A DNA stretch of 10,408 nucleotides from Bdellovibrionales bacterium (GTDB lineage: Bacteria; Bdellovibrionota; Bacteriovoracia; Bacteriovoracales; Bacteriovoracaceae): positions 1-10,408 of the forward strand of contig SXUH01000454.1 of assembly GCA_005791855.1 (NCBI GenBank), written 5' to 3'. The notes beneath the pieces are model-generated. The model was not told the origin of the DNA and made no database searches. It worked only from the letters and a program-made list of their open reading frames with translations. The position numbers and the translations under genes were made by a program. Below, piece after piece: positions 1-6,672 of this stretch; within the stretch, counting starts at the first letter, position 1, and every line of letters starts with the position of its first letter.

Positions 1-1
1 C

Positions 2-565
2 TTCAAGAAAAGCTCTCCGGGCCCGCTGGACATCACGGAAGTGAATCCGAACAAGATGACCGCCCTGACTAAGAAGCATCTGATCAAGCTCACCCGGACC
101 TACGACCTCACTCCCTTCCTCTACTCGAGGGAGGTCAAGATCGAATCCTACGTGACCCCCCGGTCCCACCCGGTGATCACCCTCAACACCCGGTCCGCGA
201 GCTCTCCGGAGAAGATCCTCTCGAAGCTTTTGCACGAGGAGTTCCACTGGTGGGCGGTGGCCAATCCGGAGAAGACGGACGCGGCCATCGCGGAGCTCAA
301 GGAAAAGTTCCCCCGGATCCACGGCTACGACGAGATCCTCATCAACAAGTCGACCTACCTCCACCTCGGGATCTGCTGGCTCGAGTACAAGGCCCTGGAG
401 AAGTACATCGGCGAAGAGAAGGCCAAGGCCGTCATCACCGACATCATGAAGGTCGACAAGGTCTACCCGCGGATCTACGCCATGGTCCTCCGGAAGCAGA
501 GTGAGATCGGCGCCATCCTCCAGAAGAATTCCCTGGTCCCACCCGCGCTCAAAGGAAACATCTAA
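2..565 (+). CDS. HExxH-motif exported protein, paralog A (5' end outside window)
   Basis: The reading frame is open from the window edge, so the true start lies upstream; 187 residues are visible. A GTG at 41 is an in-frame codon but probably not the start: the paralog at 1566-2174 has about 40 residues, including a lipoprotein signal, before the matching ALTK segment, and only about 18 are visible here. Shared blocks in order are ALTK..LI, PFLY, SHPV.T.NTR, LLHEEFHWW (bases 227-253), TY.HL..C.LE..AL, DK.YP.IY and LVP. HEEFH fits the zinc-binding HExxH motif, and the conserved Glu in C-x-LE about 45 residues later could be a third ligand as in gluzincin peptidases; this is inference. I do not recognise a named family. 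The TAA stop overlaps the next ATG (TAATG), implying coupling to the phosphatase gene. Confidence 0.8.
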   Translation, partial: FKKSSPGPLDITEVNPNKMTALTKKHLIKLTRTYDLTPFLYSREVKIESYVTPRSHPVITLNTRSASSPEKILSKLLHEEFHWWAVANPEKTDAAIAELKEKFPRIHGYDEILINKSTYLHLGICWLEYKALEKYIGEEKAKAVITDIMKVDKVYPRIYAMVLRKQSEIGAILQKNSLVPPALKGNI

Positions 566-1569
566 TGACTAAGCTCTTCGTCCTCCTGGCCCTCCTCATC
601 CCGGCCCTCGCCCTCGCGCAGGCCTCGAACCACGAGCGGCTCTCGGCGATCACCAACCTGCAGCGCTTCGCCTTCGGATCCTGCAGTAAGCAGACCCACA
701 CGCAGAAGGCCTGGAAGGTCCTCGCCCACGAGGCCCCGGACTTCTTCCTCTGGGGCGGAGATAACGTCTACGCCGACACGGACAGCGAGGCGCAGATGCG
801 GGCGACGTACGCGGTCCAGAACGCCGTGGAAGACTACCGGGCCTTCAAAGCCGTGACCCCCGTCATCGGCAACTGGGACGACCACGACTTCGGCATCAAC
901 AACGGCGGCGGGAGCTTCTCCTTTAAGAAAATGAGCCAGAGCATCTTCCTGGACTTCGTCGAGGAGCCGCAGGATTCCCCGCGGAGGACGCAGGAAGGGA
1001 TCTACACGAGCTACGAGTTCCTGAGCGCGGGCCGGAAGGTGAAGTTCATCCTCCTGGACAACCGGTACTTCAAGGAACTCGAAGAGACCGCACCCATCCT
1101 CGGAGCCGTCCAGTGGACCTGGCTGGAGAACGAACTCGCGACCTCCACGGCGGACCTGACCTTCATCAGCAGCGGCCTCTCCATCCTCTCGCCGAAGACC
1201 CTCAAGTCCGAGGAGTGGGCCGACCACCCCGGCGAAGTGAAGCGGCTCAAGGCCCTCCTCACAAAGTACAAGGTCAAGGCCCCCATCTTCCTGACCGGCG
1301 ACAAGCACTTCGCCAGCATCTTCGAGAAGGACGGGATCATCGAATTCCTCGCGAGCGGCATGACCCACAACTCCCCGTTCTTCCTGCGGCCCTTCATCCG
1401 TCGGAAGTACCCGGTGGCGGTCTTCAAGCACAACTTCGGCCTGGTGGACATCCGCTGGGAAGGCGCCGTTCCGGTGGTCACCATGACCATCAAGAGCGAC
1501 GAGGGCGAAGACCTCGTGGTGCGGAGGGCCCGCTACGAGAGCGGAAGCTGGCAGGTCTCCAAGGAGTGA
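565..1569 (+). CDS. PhoD-like metallophosphatase (alkaline phosphatase D family), exported
   Basis: A 334-residue protein with a Sec-type signal peptide (residues 1-20, hydrophobic run ending ALAQA), so it acts outside the cytoplasm. PhoD-family metal-site motifs appear in order: FGSC (37-40), GGDNVYAD (64-71), GNWDDHDFG (102-110), LDNRYF (164-169), LTGDKHF (243-249) and SGMTHNS (264-270). The family hydrolyses phosphomonoesters or phosphodiesters using a calcium/iron or similar metal centre; the exact substrate cannot be read from the sequence. It is shorter than the classic ~550-residue Bacillus PhoD and lacks that enzyme's long N-terminal domain. The ATG at 565 overlaps the preceding TAA and is preceded by AAAGGA at 551-556. 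The stop overlaps the GTG of the next gene. It is flanked on both sides by paralogous HExxH proteins, suggesting a shared extracytoplasmic job. Phosphatase family assignment is firm, role is not. Confidence 0.9.
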   Translation: MTKLFVLLALLIPALALAQASNHERLSAITNLQRFAFGSCSKQTHTQKAWKVLAHEAPDFFLWGGDNVYADTDSEAQMRATYAVQNAVEDYRAFKAVTPVIGNWDDHDFGINNGGGSFSFKKMSQSIFLDFVEEPQDSPRRTQEGIYTSYEFLSAGRKVKFILLDNRYFKELEETAPILGAVQWTWLENELATSTADLTFISSGLSILSPKTLKSEEWADHPGEVKRLKALLTKYKVKAPIFLTGDKHFASIFEKDGIIEFLASGMTHNSPFFLRPFIRRKYPVAVFKHNFGLVDIRWEGAVPVVTMTIKSDEGEDLVVRRARYESGSWQVSKE

Positions 1570-2174
1570 GCCGTCGCCCCGTCCTACCCTTTCTCCTCCT
1601 CCTCGGCTTCCTCGGATGTTCCAGCGCCCCCATTCCCGAAGAGCTGCCCTACGGGCTCGAGATCCGCGAGAAGAAGCAGAGCAAGTGGACCGCCCTCACC
1701 AAGCAGAACCTGATCCACCTGGCGCAGGTCTACAACCTCAAGCCCTTCCTCTACACCAAGAAGATCCGGATCGTTCCCAACGAGCCCTCCCACTCCCATC
1801 CGGTGCTGACCATCAACACCCGGTTCGCCGAGCAGCCCCGGAAGCTCCTCGCGACCCTCCTCCACGAGGAGTTCCACTGGTGGGTCGCGAAGAAGAAGTC
1901 CAGCTACAAGGTCGCGAGGGCTCAGCTCGGGAAGCTCTTCCCCAGGCCCACGGTCTACCGGAACAACCTCGAGGGGACCTACGAGCACCTGGTGGTCTGC
2001 TACCTCGAGCTCCGGGCCCTGACCGTCTTCCTTGGCCCTCAGGAAGCGCGGAAGACCGTCATCGAACTCATGTCGAAGGATAAGACCTACCCGTGGATCT
2101 ACTCCCAGGTCCTGACCAAGCACGAGCTCCTCAAGAAGATCGTCGAGTCGGCTAAGCTCGTCCCGAAGTTCTAG
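1566..2174 (+). CDS. HExxH-motif lipoprotein, paralog B
   Basis: A 202-residue protein starting at GTG 1566, whose last two bases are the first two of the upstream TGA stop (GTGA overlap). The frame stays open further upstream inside the phosphatase gene, but only from this GTG does it begin with a sensible signal: basic MSRRP, a leucine-rich core and a lipobox-like FLGC with Cys18, followed by SSAP. The mature part contains LLHEEFHWW with His100, Glu101 and His104 as probable metal-binding/catalytic residues, and a conserved CYLELRAL segment with Glu148 as a possible third ligand. It clearly resembles the protein encoded at 2-565 along its whole length. A zinc peptidase-like envelope lipoprotein is the best guess; no named family is recognised. 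Its TAG stop shares the CTAG at 2171-2174 with the convergent VWA gene. Confidence 0.85.
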   Translation: MSRRPVLPFLLLLGFLGCSSAPIPEELPYGLEIREKKQSKWTALTKQNLIHLAQVYNLKPFLYTKKIRIVPNEPSHSHPVLTINTRFAEQPRKLLATLLHEEFHWWVAKKKSSYKVARAQLGKLFPRPTVYRNNLEGTYEHLVVCYLELRALTVFLGPQEARKTVIELMSKDKTYPWIYSQVLTKHELLKKIVESAKLVPKF

Positions 2175-2986
2175 AACCCGACGAAGAAGCCCTTGTGGTC
2201 TGACGAGAGGAGGCTCAGGAACTTGTAGCGGTCGCTCTGCTTGTCCGTGGTGAACTCGGACCCGACGCCGATGGAGCTGATCCGCACCGCCCCCGTGTTC
2301 CTCCGCCGGACGGCCTCCAGGATGTCGTAGATGTCGTCCTTCTGGTTGGAGTTGTGGAGCGTGGGAGACCCGTCGGAGAGGACGACGATGTCGGAGAGGC
2401 CCGGGTAGTTCTGGAGGACGAAGAGGAGCGCGTCCCGGGTCGGCGTCCCGCCATCCGGCCTCATCCGGTAGATGAAGTCGAAGGCGTCGGACTTGTTCAC
2501 AGAAGTCGTGGCCCGGGTGGCGCCCCACAGGCTCTTGAAGGGAGCGACCTCGCCGAAGGGAAACTGGACGATGTCCACTTCGTGCGTCGACGGGAGGGAC
2601 GTGAGGAGCATCTTGAGCCCCGCCTTCACCTGCCCCATCCGGTCCTCCTCGGTCATGCTGTAGGAGGTGTCCACCAGGAAGACGATCTTCCTGCCCTTAA
2701 ACTGGAAGCCGACGTCGAACGGCCCCGCCTCGGCCGGAGGGATCTTCTTGTCCGCTTCCAGCTTCTCGAGCTTCGCCTGCGCGAGCTGGGCCTTGAGGGT
2801 CCGGACCTCGTCCCGGGACGCCTCCAAATCCTTCGAGAGGAACTCCGAGAGGCGGTCGGGTTCGAAGACCTTCGGCGGCGGCCCCTTGGGGATGGCGACG
2901 TAGAGGATGATCACGGCACCCAGGGCGCCGCAGATGAGATCCAGGAAGGAGATGGAGAAGACTTCGATGGGCCGGCGCCGCCTCAT
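2171..2986 (-). CDS. VWA-domain protein with ExbD/MotB-like membrane anchor
   Basis: A 271-residue protein. Residues 1-8 are basic and cytoplasmic; residues 11-32 form one membrane helix beginning SFLDLICGALGA with an acidic Asp16 at its start, resembling the helix of ExbD/TolR/MotB stator partners where a single Asp carries the ion. Residues 41-81 are charged heptad-like sequence (probable coiled-coil stalk). From about 98 to the end is a von Willebrand A domain with a full metal-ion-dependent adhesion site: DTSYS (Asp106, Ser108, Ser110), Thr181 in GGTPTRDAL and Asp205 in VVLSDGSP. Topology puts the VWA domain outside the inner membrane. The ATG overlaps the stop of the upstream MotA/ExbB-type gene (ATGA), so the two are translated together. 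VWA and anchor assignments are strong; pairing as a motor complex is inference from context. Confidence 0.9.
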   Translation of the reverse strand: MRRRRPIEVFSISFLDLICGALGAVIILYVAIPKGPPPKVFEPDRLSEFLSKDLEASRDEVRTLKAQLAQAKLEKLEADKKIPPAEAGPFDVGFQFKGRKIVFLVDTSYSMTEEDRMGQVKAGLKMLLTSLPSTHEVDIVQFPFGEVAPFKSLWGATRATTSVNKSDAFDFIYRMRPDGGTPTRDALLFVLQNYPGLSDIVVLSDGSPTLHNSNQKDDIYDILEAVRRRNTGAVRISSIGVGSEFTTDKQSDRYKFLSLLSSDHKGFFVGF

Positions 2987-3729
2987 ACCGTCTCGATCTT
3001 ATTGATGAGGTTCTCGATGACGAATTCCTTCAGGTCCGAGTGGAAGCTGTCGGTCTCCTCCTGCAGCTGGTGGACGAACCACATGATGACGATGGACAGG
3101 ACCAGCGCCACGAGGGTGGTGTCGAAGGCCACGCCGAGGAGGGCGGTGATCTTCTCCATGTCTCCGGAGTTGGCGACGATCATCGCCTGGGAGATCCCGA
3201 TCACCGTTCCGACGAAGCCGATGGACGGGATCACCCAGGACAGGTAGCGGATGGTGGACTGGCTCCCCTCCGCCTTTTCCTGGGAGACTTCGATCTGGAT
3301 GCTCACGATGTCGATGAGGTCGGAGAGCGACCCGGAGGTCCGGAACTTCGTGCAGGCCTTCTTCAGGAGATCGCTCAGGATGTACTTCTCCCGCTTCTCG
3401 AACTCGATGAGCTTGAACTTCAGGTTATTGATGTCCGAGGGCATGAAGACGTGCTTCTCCCCGGTGGGGATGAGCCCGAGGCTGAAGGCCCTGCGCTCCC
3501 GCTTGATGATCCGGAGCTTTTCCTGTACCTCGAACCAGGCCCAGAAGAAGGCCAGGTAGGTGAAGGTCTGGACGTACCCCCCGTTTTTAACGTCTGCGCC
3601 CAAGAGCATTAAAAACCGGTGGAGCGCTGGCGATTCTTCCCTCGAGGTGCTCCCCAGCAAAAACATGCAGATACTCGTTATAAGAAGCGCCAAAACTAAC
3701 GAAATAGTTAGGCTTCTAAGGTTTTTCAT
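2983..3729 (-). CDS. MotA/TolQ/ExbB-type proton channel family protein
   Basis: A 248-residue membrane protein from ATG 3729; a TTG at 3738 would add three residues (MCE), but the ATG gives the normal MKNLRSL start. No strong Shine-Dalgarno is visible for either. Predicted helices lie at about 8-26, 54-69, 162-185 and 194-219, with a large charged cytoplasmic loop (70-160) between helices 2 and 3. Helix 3 carries WVIPSIGFVGTVIGIS, the signature of TolQ/ExbB/MotA proteins, and helix 4 has AFDTTLVALVLSI, matching the conserved small/Thr face lining the ion path. These proteins form a pentamer round a dimer of an ExbD/MotB partner and convert ion flow into movement. The partner is almost certainly the VWA protein encoded immediately downstream with a 3-base overlap. 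No peptidoglycan-binding MotB, TonB or TolA is present nearby. Confidence 0.9.
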   Translation of the reverse strand: MKNLRSLTISLVLALLITSICMFLLGSTSREESPALHRFLMLLGADVKNGGYVQTFTYLAFFWAWFEVQEKLRIIKRERRAFSLGLIPTGEKHVFMPSDINNLKFKLIEFEKREKYILSDLLKKACTKFRTSGSLSDLIDIVSIQIEVSQEKAEGSQSTIRYLSWVIPSIGFVGTVIGISQAMIVANSGDMEKITALLGVAFDTTLVALVLSIVIMWFVHQLQEETDSFHSDLKEFVIENLINKIETV

Positions 3730-3799
3730 CTCGCACAATCCGTGTTATTAAAGCTTATTATCGGTATCGGTAGTTCCGTTAAAAAGCTAAGGGAGCCCT
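3730..3799. promoter_or_regulatory. Divergent intergenic region between channel gene and ilvE
   Basis: This 70-bp AT-rich gap must hold the promoters for the leftward channel/VWA pair and rightward ilvE. It contains a tandem TATCGG TATCGG TA at 3759-3772. For ilvE a weak match is TTTTCA (3723-3728), 17 bp, TATTAA (3746-3751); no convincing pair is seen for the leftward genes. The ilvE Shine-Dalgarno AAGGGAG lies at 3789-3795, four bases before the ATG. The promoter positions are uncertain. Confidence 0.4.
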
Positions 3800-4879
3800 A
3801 TGAAGAAAGTGGAGATCCACCCGGACGCGGTGGAAAGAGTAAAAAAGTTCTCGATCAACGACTCGAAATTGGGTTTTGGAAAATACGTTGCCCCGATCAT
3901 GATCCAGGCTACTTACGACAACGGCGAGTGGCAGAAGTTCGACCTCGTTCCCTATGGCCCCCTCCTCCTCGACCCGTGTTCGAAAGTGTTGCACTACGGT
4001 CAGGAAATCTTCGAAGGCATGAAGGTCTTCCGCCAGCCCGATGACTCCATCAAGATGTTCCGGCCCGAGCTCAACGCCCGCCGCTTCAACCAGTCGGCCA
4101 AGCGCATGGCCATGCCGGAGATTCCGGAGGACCAGTTCATCCACGCCTGCGAAGTCATCTGCGCCTACTCCAAGCACCTCGTGCCCAGCCGCCTCGGCGA
4201 GTCCCTCTACCTGCGGCCCTTCATGATCGCCACCGAGGTGGGCATGGGGATCAAGCCGTCCAAGCAGTTCATGTTCGTCATCGTCGCCTCTCCCTCCGGC
4301 TCCTACTTCTCCGGAGACGCCGTGAAGGTCTACATCGAACGCGACGACATCCGCTGCGCCCCCGGCGGGATCGGGTTCGCCAAGACCGGCGGGAACTACG
4401 CCGCGAGCTTGAACTCCTACGACAAGACCATCAAGCTCGGCTGCGACCAGACCATGTGGCTCGACGCCATCGAGCACAAGTACATCGAGGAGATGTCCGG
4501 GATGAACTTCCTGTGCGTGATCGACGGCACCCTCCAGACCCCGACCATCACCGACACCATCCTCGACGGGGTGACGAGGAAGTCCATCCTCGACATCGCT
4601 CGCGCCGAGAACATCGAGGTCGTCCAGAAACGGCTCTCCATCAACGAAGTCCTCGAGGCCATCCGGGCCGGCCGCTGCACGGAAGCCTTCGTCTGCGGAA
4701 CCGCGGCCGTGATCGCTCCCATCTCCTCCTTCCTCGACAAGGACGGGACGGTGACGAGGTTCAAGGAAATCCCCGGGAAGCTCGGGATGCAGCTCCGGGA
4801 GAAGCTCATCGCGATCCAGAACGGCCGGGCTCCGGCGCCGGAGGGATGGCTGTATCCGGTCAAAGACCTTTCTTTCTAG
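3800..4879 (+). CDS. ilvE: Branched-chain amino acid aminotransferase
   Basis: A 359-residue protein of the fold-type IV, PLP-dependent class, of the longer (type II/eukaryote-like) branched-chain aminotransferase group. It exchanges the amino group between glutamate and the 2-oxo acids of leucine, isoleucine and valine (EC 2.6.1.42), in the cytoplasm. Diagnostic sequence: HYGQEIFEGMK (65-75), RPELNARRFNQSAKRM (88-103), SLYLRPF (135-141), the PLP-lysine segment GFAKTGGNYAASL with Lys195, then QTMWLDA, EEMSGMNF and the GTAAVIAPI loop (about 302-310). The length is normal for the group. The start ATG is 4 nt after AAGGGAG (3789-3795). It stands alone, with no other branched-chain pathway gene in the window. 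The channel/VWA unit diverges from its upstream region; the antiporter converges on its 3' end. Confidence 0.95.
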   Translation: MKKVEIHPDAVERVKKFSINDSKLGFGKYVAPIMIQATYDNGEWQKFDLVPYGPLLLDPCSKVLHYGQEIFEGMKVFRQPDDSIKMFRPELNARRFNQSAKRMAMPEIPEDQFIHACEVICAYSKHLVPSRLGESLYLRPFMIATEVGMGIKPSKQFMFVIVASPSGSYFSGDAVKVYIERDDIRCAPGGIGFAKTGGNYAASLNSYDKTIKLGCDQTMWLDAIEHKYIEEMSGMNFLCVIDGTLQTPTITDTILDGVTRKSILDIARAENIEVVQKRLSINEVLEAIRAGRCTEAFVCGTAAVIAPISSFLDKDGTVTRFKEIPGKLGMQLREKLIAIQNGRAPAPEGWLYPVKDLSF

Positions 4880-4905
4880 GACAGGTAGCGCGGGATACAA
4901 AATTC

Positions 4906-4932
4906 AAAAAAAAGGGGCCCGAGGGCCCCTTT
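4906..4932 (-). terminator. Intrinsic terminator of ferredoxin/antiporter unit
   Basis: A perfect 10-bp inverted repeat, AAAGGGGCCC (4911-4920) and GGGCCCCTTT (4923-4932), forms a GC-rich hairpin with a tight loop. On the minus strand it is followed directly by eight U residues (A-tract 4906-4913 on +). It lies 15 bp past the antiporter stop. On the plus strand only the three stem Ts follow, so it would stop ilvE transcripts less efficiently. Confidence 0.85.
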
Positions 4933-4947
4933 GCAGTTCGTCTAATC

Positions 4948-6228
4948 TTATCCGATCGTCGGCAGGAGCTCGAAGCAGATGATCGCCACCGCGGTCGGGA
5001 AGAGCGCTCCCTTCAGGAGGCCAATCGGCGTGATCCCGTTCTCCCCGAAGGACTCCTTGAGGATCCCGAAGCCGGCCGGGTTCGGAGCGTTCGCGATCAC
5101 GGTCAATCCCCCGCCGGTCACCGCACCGGCCACGAGGAAGTACTTGGCGGATTCGGTGAGCTCCACCAGGGAGCCGAGGTACGTGAGGGCGGCGTTGTCG
5201 GTGATCCCCGTGAGGGCGGTGGCGCCGAAGTAGAGGACCTGGTCGGTGAGGCTCGAGATGAGCGGCTGGAGCCACCACTTCTGCGGAGTCCCGAGGACGA
5301 TGAGGCCCGCGAGGAAGAAGCCGACCATGAGGGAGGACTTCACCTGCACCTCGTCCTGGTACTCCTTGGTCACGATGGTGAACCCGAGGAAGAAGAGGAA
5401 GAGGCCCATGAACACCACCATGTGGTGAGCCGTGAGGACCACGAGACCGATGAAGACGATGTGGAAGAGGGTCACCCACCACGGCGGGAGCATCTTCTCG
5501 TTGTTGTCGGCCCGGAGCTGGAAGTCACCCTGGAGCTCGTTCTTGAAGTAGAAGGCGATGGTGAGGGCGCTGACGAGACAGGAGATGGCGGCCTTGTAGC
5601 CGAAGGCCTTGAACATGTGGGCCATGCCCCAGCCCCACTTCCCCGCCACCATGAGGACCGGAGGGGCCGCGAAGTGGGTCAGGGTCCCGCCGATGGAGAC
5701 GTTCACGAAGAGCAGCCCGATGGTGGCGTACTTGAACTTCGTGCTCATTTCCTTCGAGTAGAAGTTCTTCAGGAGGATGATCGCGGTCACGGTCATGGCC
5801 GCGGGCTCGGTGATGAAGGACCCGAGGAGGGGCCCGACCACCATCACGGTGAAGTAGAAGGCCATCTTCCGCGGGAGCGGAACGACCTTCGAGATCGCGA
5901 CGATGGTCTTCTCCGCGAGCTTGATCACCGGCCTCGTCCCCGCCATCGCCATGATGACGAAGACGAACCCCGGCTCGGTGAAGTTCAGGGACTCGAGGTA
6001 CGTGACGGGCGCGTGGAAGCCGTCGACGCCGATGACGACCAGGACGAAGACCAGGGCCCACATCCCGAACACCGCCTCCACCTCCGCCAGGAAGTGGAAG
6101 AAGTTCTCGCCCATGGAGCCTTCTGGGTAGTGATGAGCGATCTTTGCGAAATAGCTCACGACGAACGTGTGGAGCACCGCCAGTGTGAAAATCACCGTGG
6201 CAGCGATCTCGATGATACTCGGATTCAT
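4948..6228 (-). CDS. Putative Na+/H+ antiporter
   Basis: A 426-residue, very hydrophobic inner-membrane protein with roughly ten or more predicted helices. It resembles the putative Na+/H+ antiporter family (Pfam Na_H_antiport_2) within the ion transporter superfamily. Paired conserved segments, typical of the two-fold pseudo-repeats of such carriers, are GSFITEPAAMTVTA (136-149) with NVSIGGTLTHFAAPPV (176-191), and GITDNAALTYLGS (341-353) with GGGLTVIANAPNPAG (372-386). Acidic residues in ITEP and ITDN are good candidates for ion binding. The start ATG at 6228 follows a strong GGGGAAGG. It lies 74 bp downstream of the ferredoxin gene on the same strand with no terminator between, so the two may be co-transcribed. 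Family assignment is good; the transported ion is known only by family inference. Confidence 0.88.
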   Translation of the reverse strand: MNPSIIEIAATVIFTLAVLHTFVVSYFAKIAHHYPEGSMGENFFHFLAEVEAVFGMWALVFVLVVIGVDGFHAPVTYLESLNFTEPGFVFVIMAMAGTRPVIKLAEKTIVAISKVVPLPRKMAFYFTVMVVGPLLGSFITEPAAMTVTAIILLKNFYSKEMSTKFKYATIGLLFVNVSIGGTLTHFAAPPVLMVAGKWGWGMAHMFKAFGYKAAISCLVSALTIAFYFKNELQGDFQLRADNNEKMLPPWWVTLFHIVFIGLVVLTAHHMVVFMGLFLFFLGFTIVTKEYQDEVQVKSSLMVGFFLAGLIVLGTPQKWWLQPLISSLTDQVLYFGATALTGITDNAALTYLGSLVELTESAKYFLVAGAVTGGGLTVIANAPNPAGFGILKESFGENGITPIGLLKGALFPTAVAIICFELLPTIG

Positions 6229-6302
6229 GCCTTCCCCTTTAAAAAAGAAATCTTTATCTCTTCATTTTATTGGGAATTGGAATTTTTGGGAGAAATTAAA
6301 AA

Positions 6303-6551
6303 TTAGCCATTTTTACCGATGGAGTTCACCGGGCAGGCGTCCATCTGCTCCTCGCAGAGAGCGATTTCGTCGGCTGTTAGGGGCTGCTTCTTCACGTAGG
6401 CGTTCCCGCAGTCGTCCTCGGCGAAGAACTCCGGGGCGCCGGAGTAGCAGACGTTACAGGCGATGCACCCTTCCCCCCCGTCGTCGTCGGGGTCGGTACA
6501 GTAGAAAGGTCCGGGAATGTTCTTTGCGTGTTTGTTCTTTGGATTGGCCAT
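6303..6551 (-). CDS. Single-cluster [4Fe-4S] ferredoxin
   Basis: An 82-residue soluble electron carrier. The ligand set for one [4Fe-4S] cluster is CIACNVC (Cys29, Cys32, Cys35) plus Cys73 in ACPVNSI. Cys66 (IALCEEQM), placed as in related small ferredoxins, and Cys48 may form the disulfide that replaces the lost second cluster. Unusual points are an extra Cys18 and an acidic, glycine-rich stretch (residues 20-28, DPDDDGGEG) just before the cluster loop. The redox partner cannot be inferred: the neighbour is an antiporter, not an oxidoreductase. The ATG at 6551 is the only plausible start, since the next Met is residue 70. No Shine-Dalgarno precedes it, and the promoter places transcription start at or beside the ATG. 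Confidence 0.92.
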   Translation of the reverse strand: MANPKNKHAKNIPGPFYCTDPDDDGGEGCIACNVCYSGAPEFFAEDDCGNAYVKKQPLTADEIALCEEQMDACPVNSIGKNG

Positions 6552-6556
6552 GGCCC

Positions 6557-6585
6557 ATTCTAATTCTAGTGGGAAAGAGTATCAA
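6557..6585 (-). promoter_or_regulatory. Sigma70-type promoter of ferredoxin gene (leaderless)
   Basis: On the minus strand TTGATA (6585-6580) is followed after exactly 17 bp by TAGAAT (6562-6557), each matching consensus at 5 of 6. Only five bases (GGGCC) separate the -10 box from the ATG at 6551, so the expected transcription start falls on the start codon. A second TAGAAT (6568-6563) lies immediately upstream but would leave an 11-bp spacer. Confidence 0.65.
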
Positions 6586-6615
6586 GAAAGATAAGGCTTC
6601 TGCGTCGTATCACTT

Positions 6616-6643
6616 TTGACATATACCCCTTGGGCTAGGTAAT
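6616..6643 (+). promoter_or_regulatory. Promoter of phosphohexomutase-queC operon
   Basis: A perfect -35 TTGACA (6616-6621), 16-bp spacer and GGTAAT (6638-6643; 4 of 6 to TATAAT). Expected transcription start is near 6650, giving a short leader with AAGGA at 6661-6665 before the ATG at 6673. It is divergent from the ferredoxin promoter, the two -35 boxes being 30 bp apart. Confidence 0.55.
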
Positions 6644-6672
6644 TTTGAAGGCTACAAACTAAGGATGACCAC

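Noticed and set aside
233..254. A run of 22 identical bases between the two HExxH paralogs (233-254 and 1863-1884)
   Set aside because: It covers the most conserved active-site codons in a genome with very strong codon bias, so identity does not require recent gene conversion.
1113..1565. Upstream extension of the second HExxH protein frame inside the phosphatase gene
   Set aside because: This part is Arg/Pro/Gly/His-rich out-of-frame translation of the phosphatase. The lipoprotein signal starts only at GTG 1566.
3779..4900. Minus-strand open frame of 373 codons opposite the aminotransferase
   Set aside because: It is a shadow of ilvE caused by high GC at third positions: low-complexity, rich in Val, Gly, Glu and Leu, with no motif, while the plus strand has a full enzyme signature.
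6229..6302. AT-rich gap between ferredoxin and antiporter as a possible separate promoter
   Set aside because: TAAAAT- and GATAAA-like boxes are present but no acceptable -35 lies at the right distance, so I did not call a promoter.
4456..6306. Plus-strand open frame of 616 codons spanning the ilvE end and the antiporter
   Set aside because: It runs through the terminator and opposite the antiporter, and its product is a mixture of His, Glu, Arg, Asp and Gly with no recognisable domain; a GC-driven shadow.
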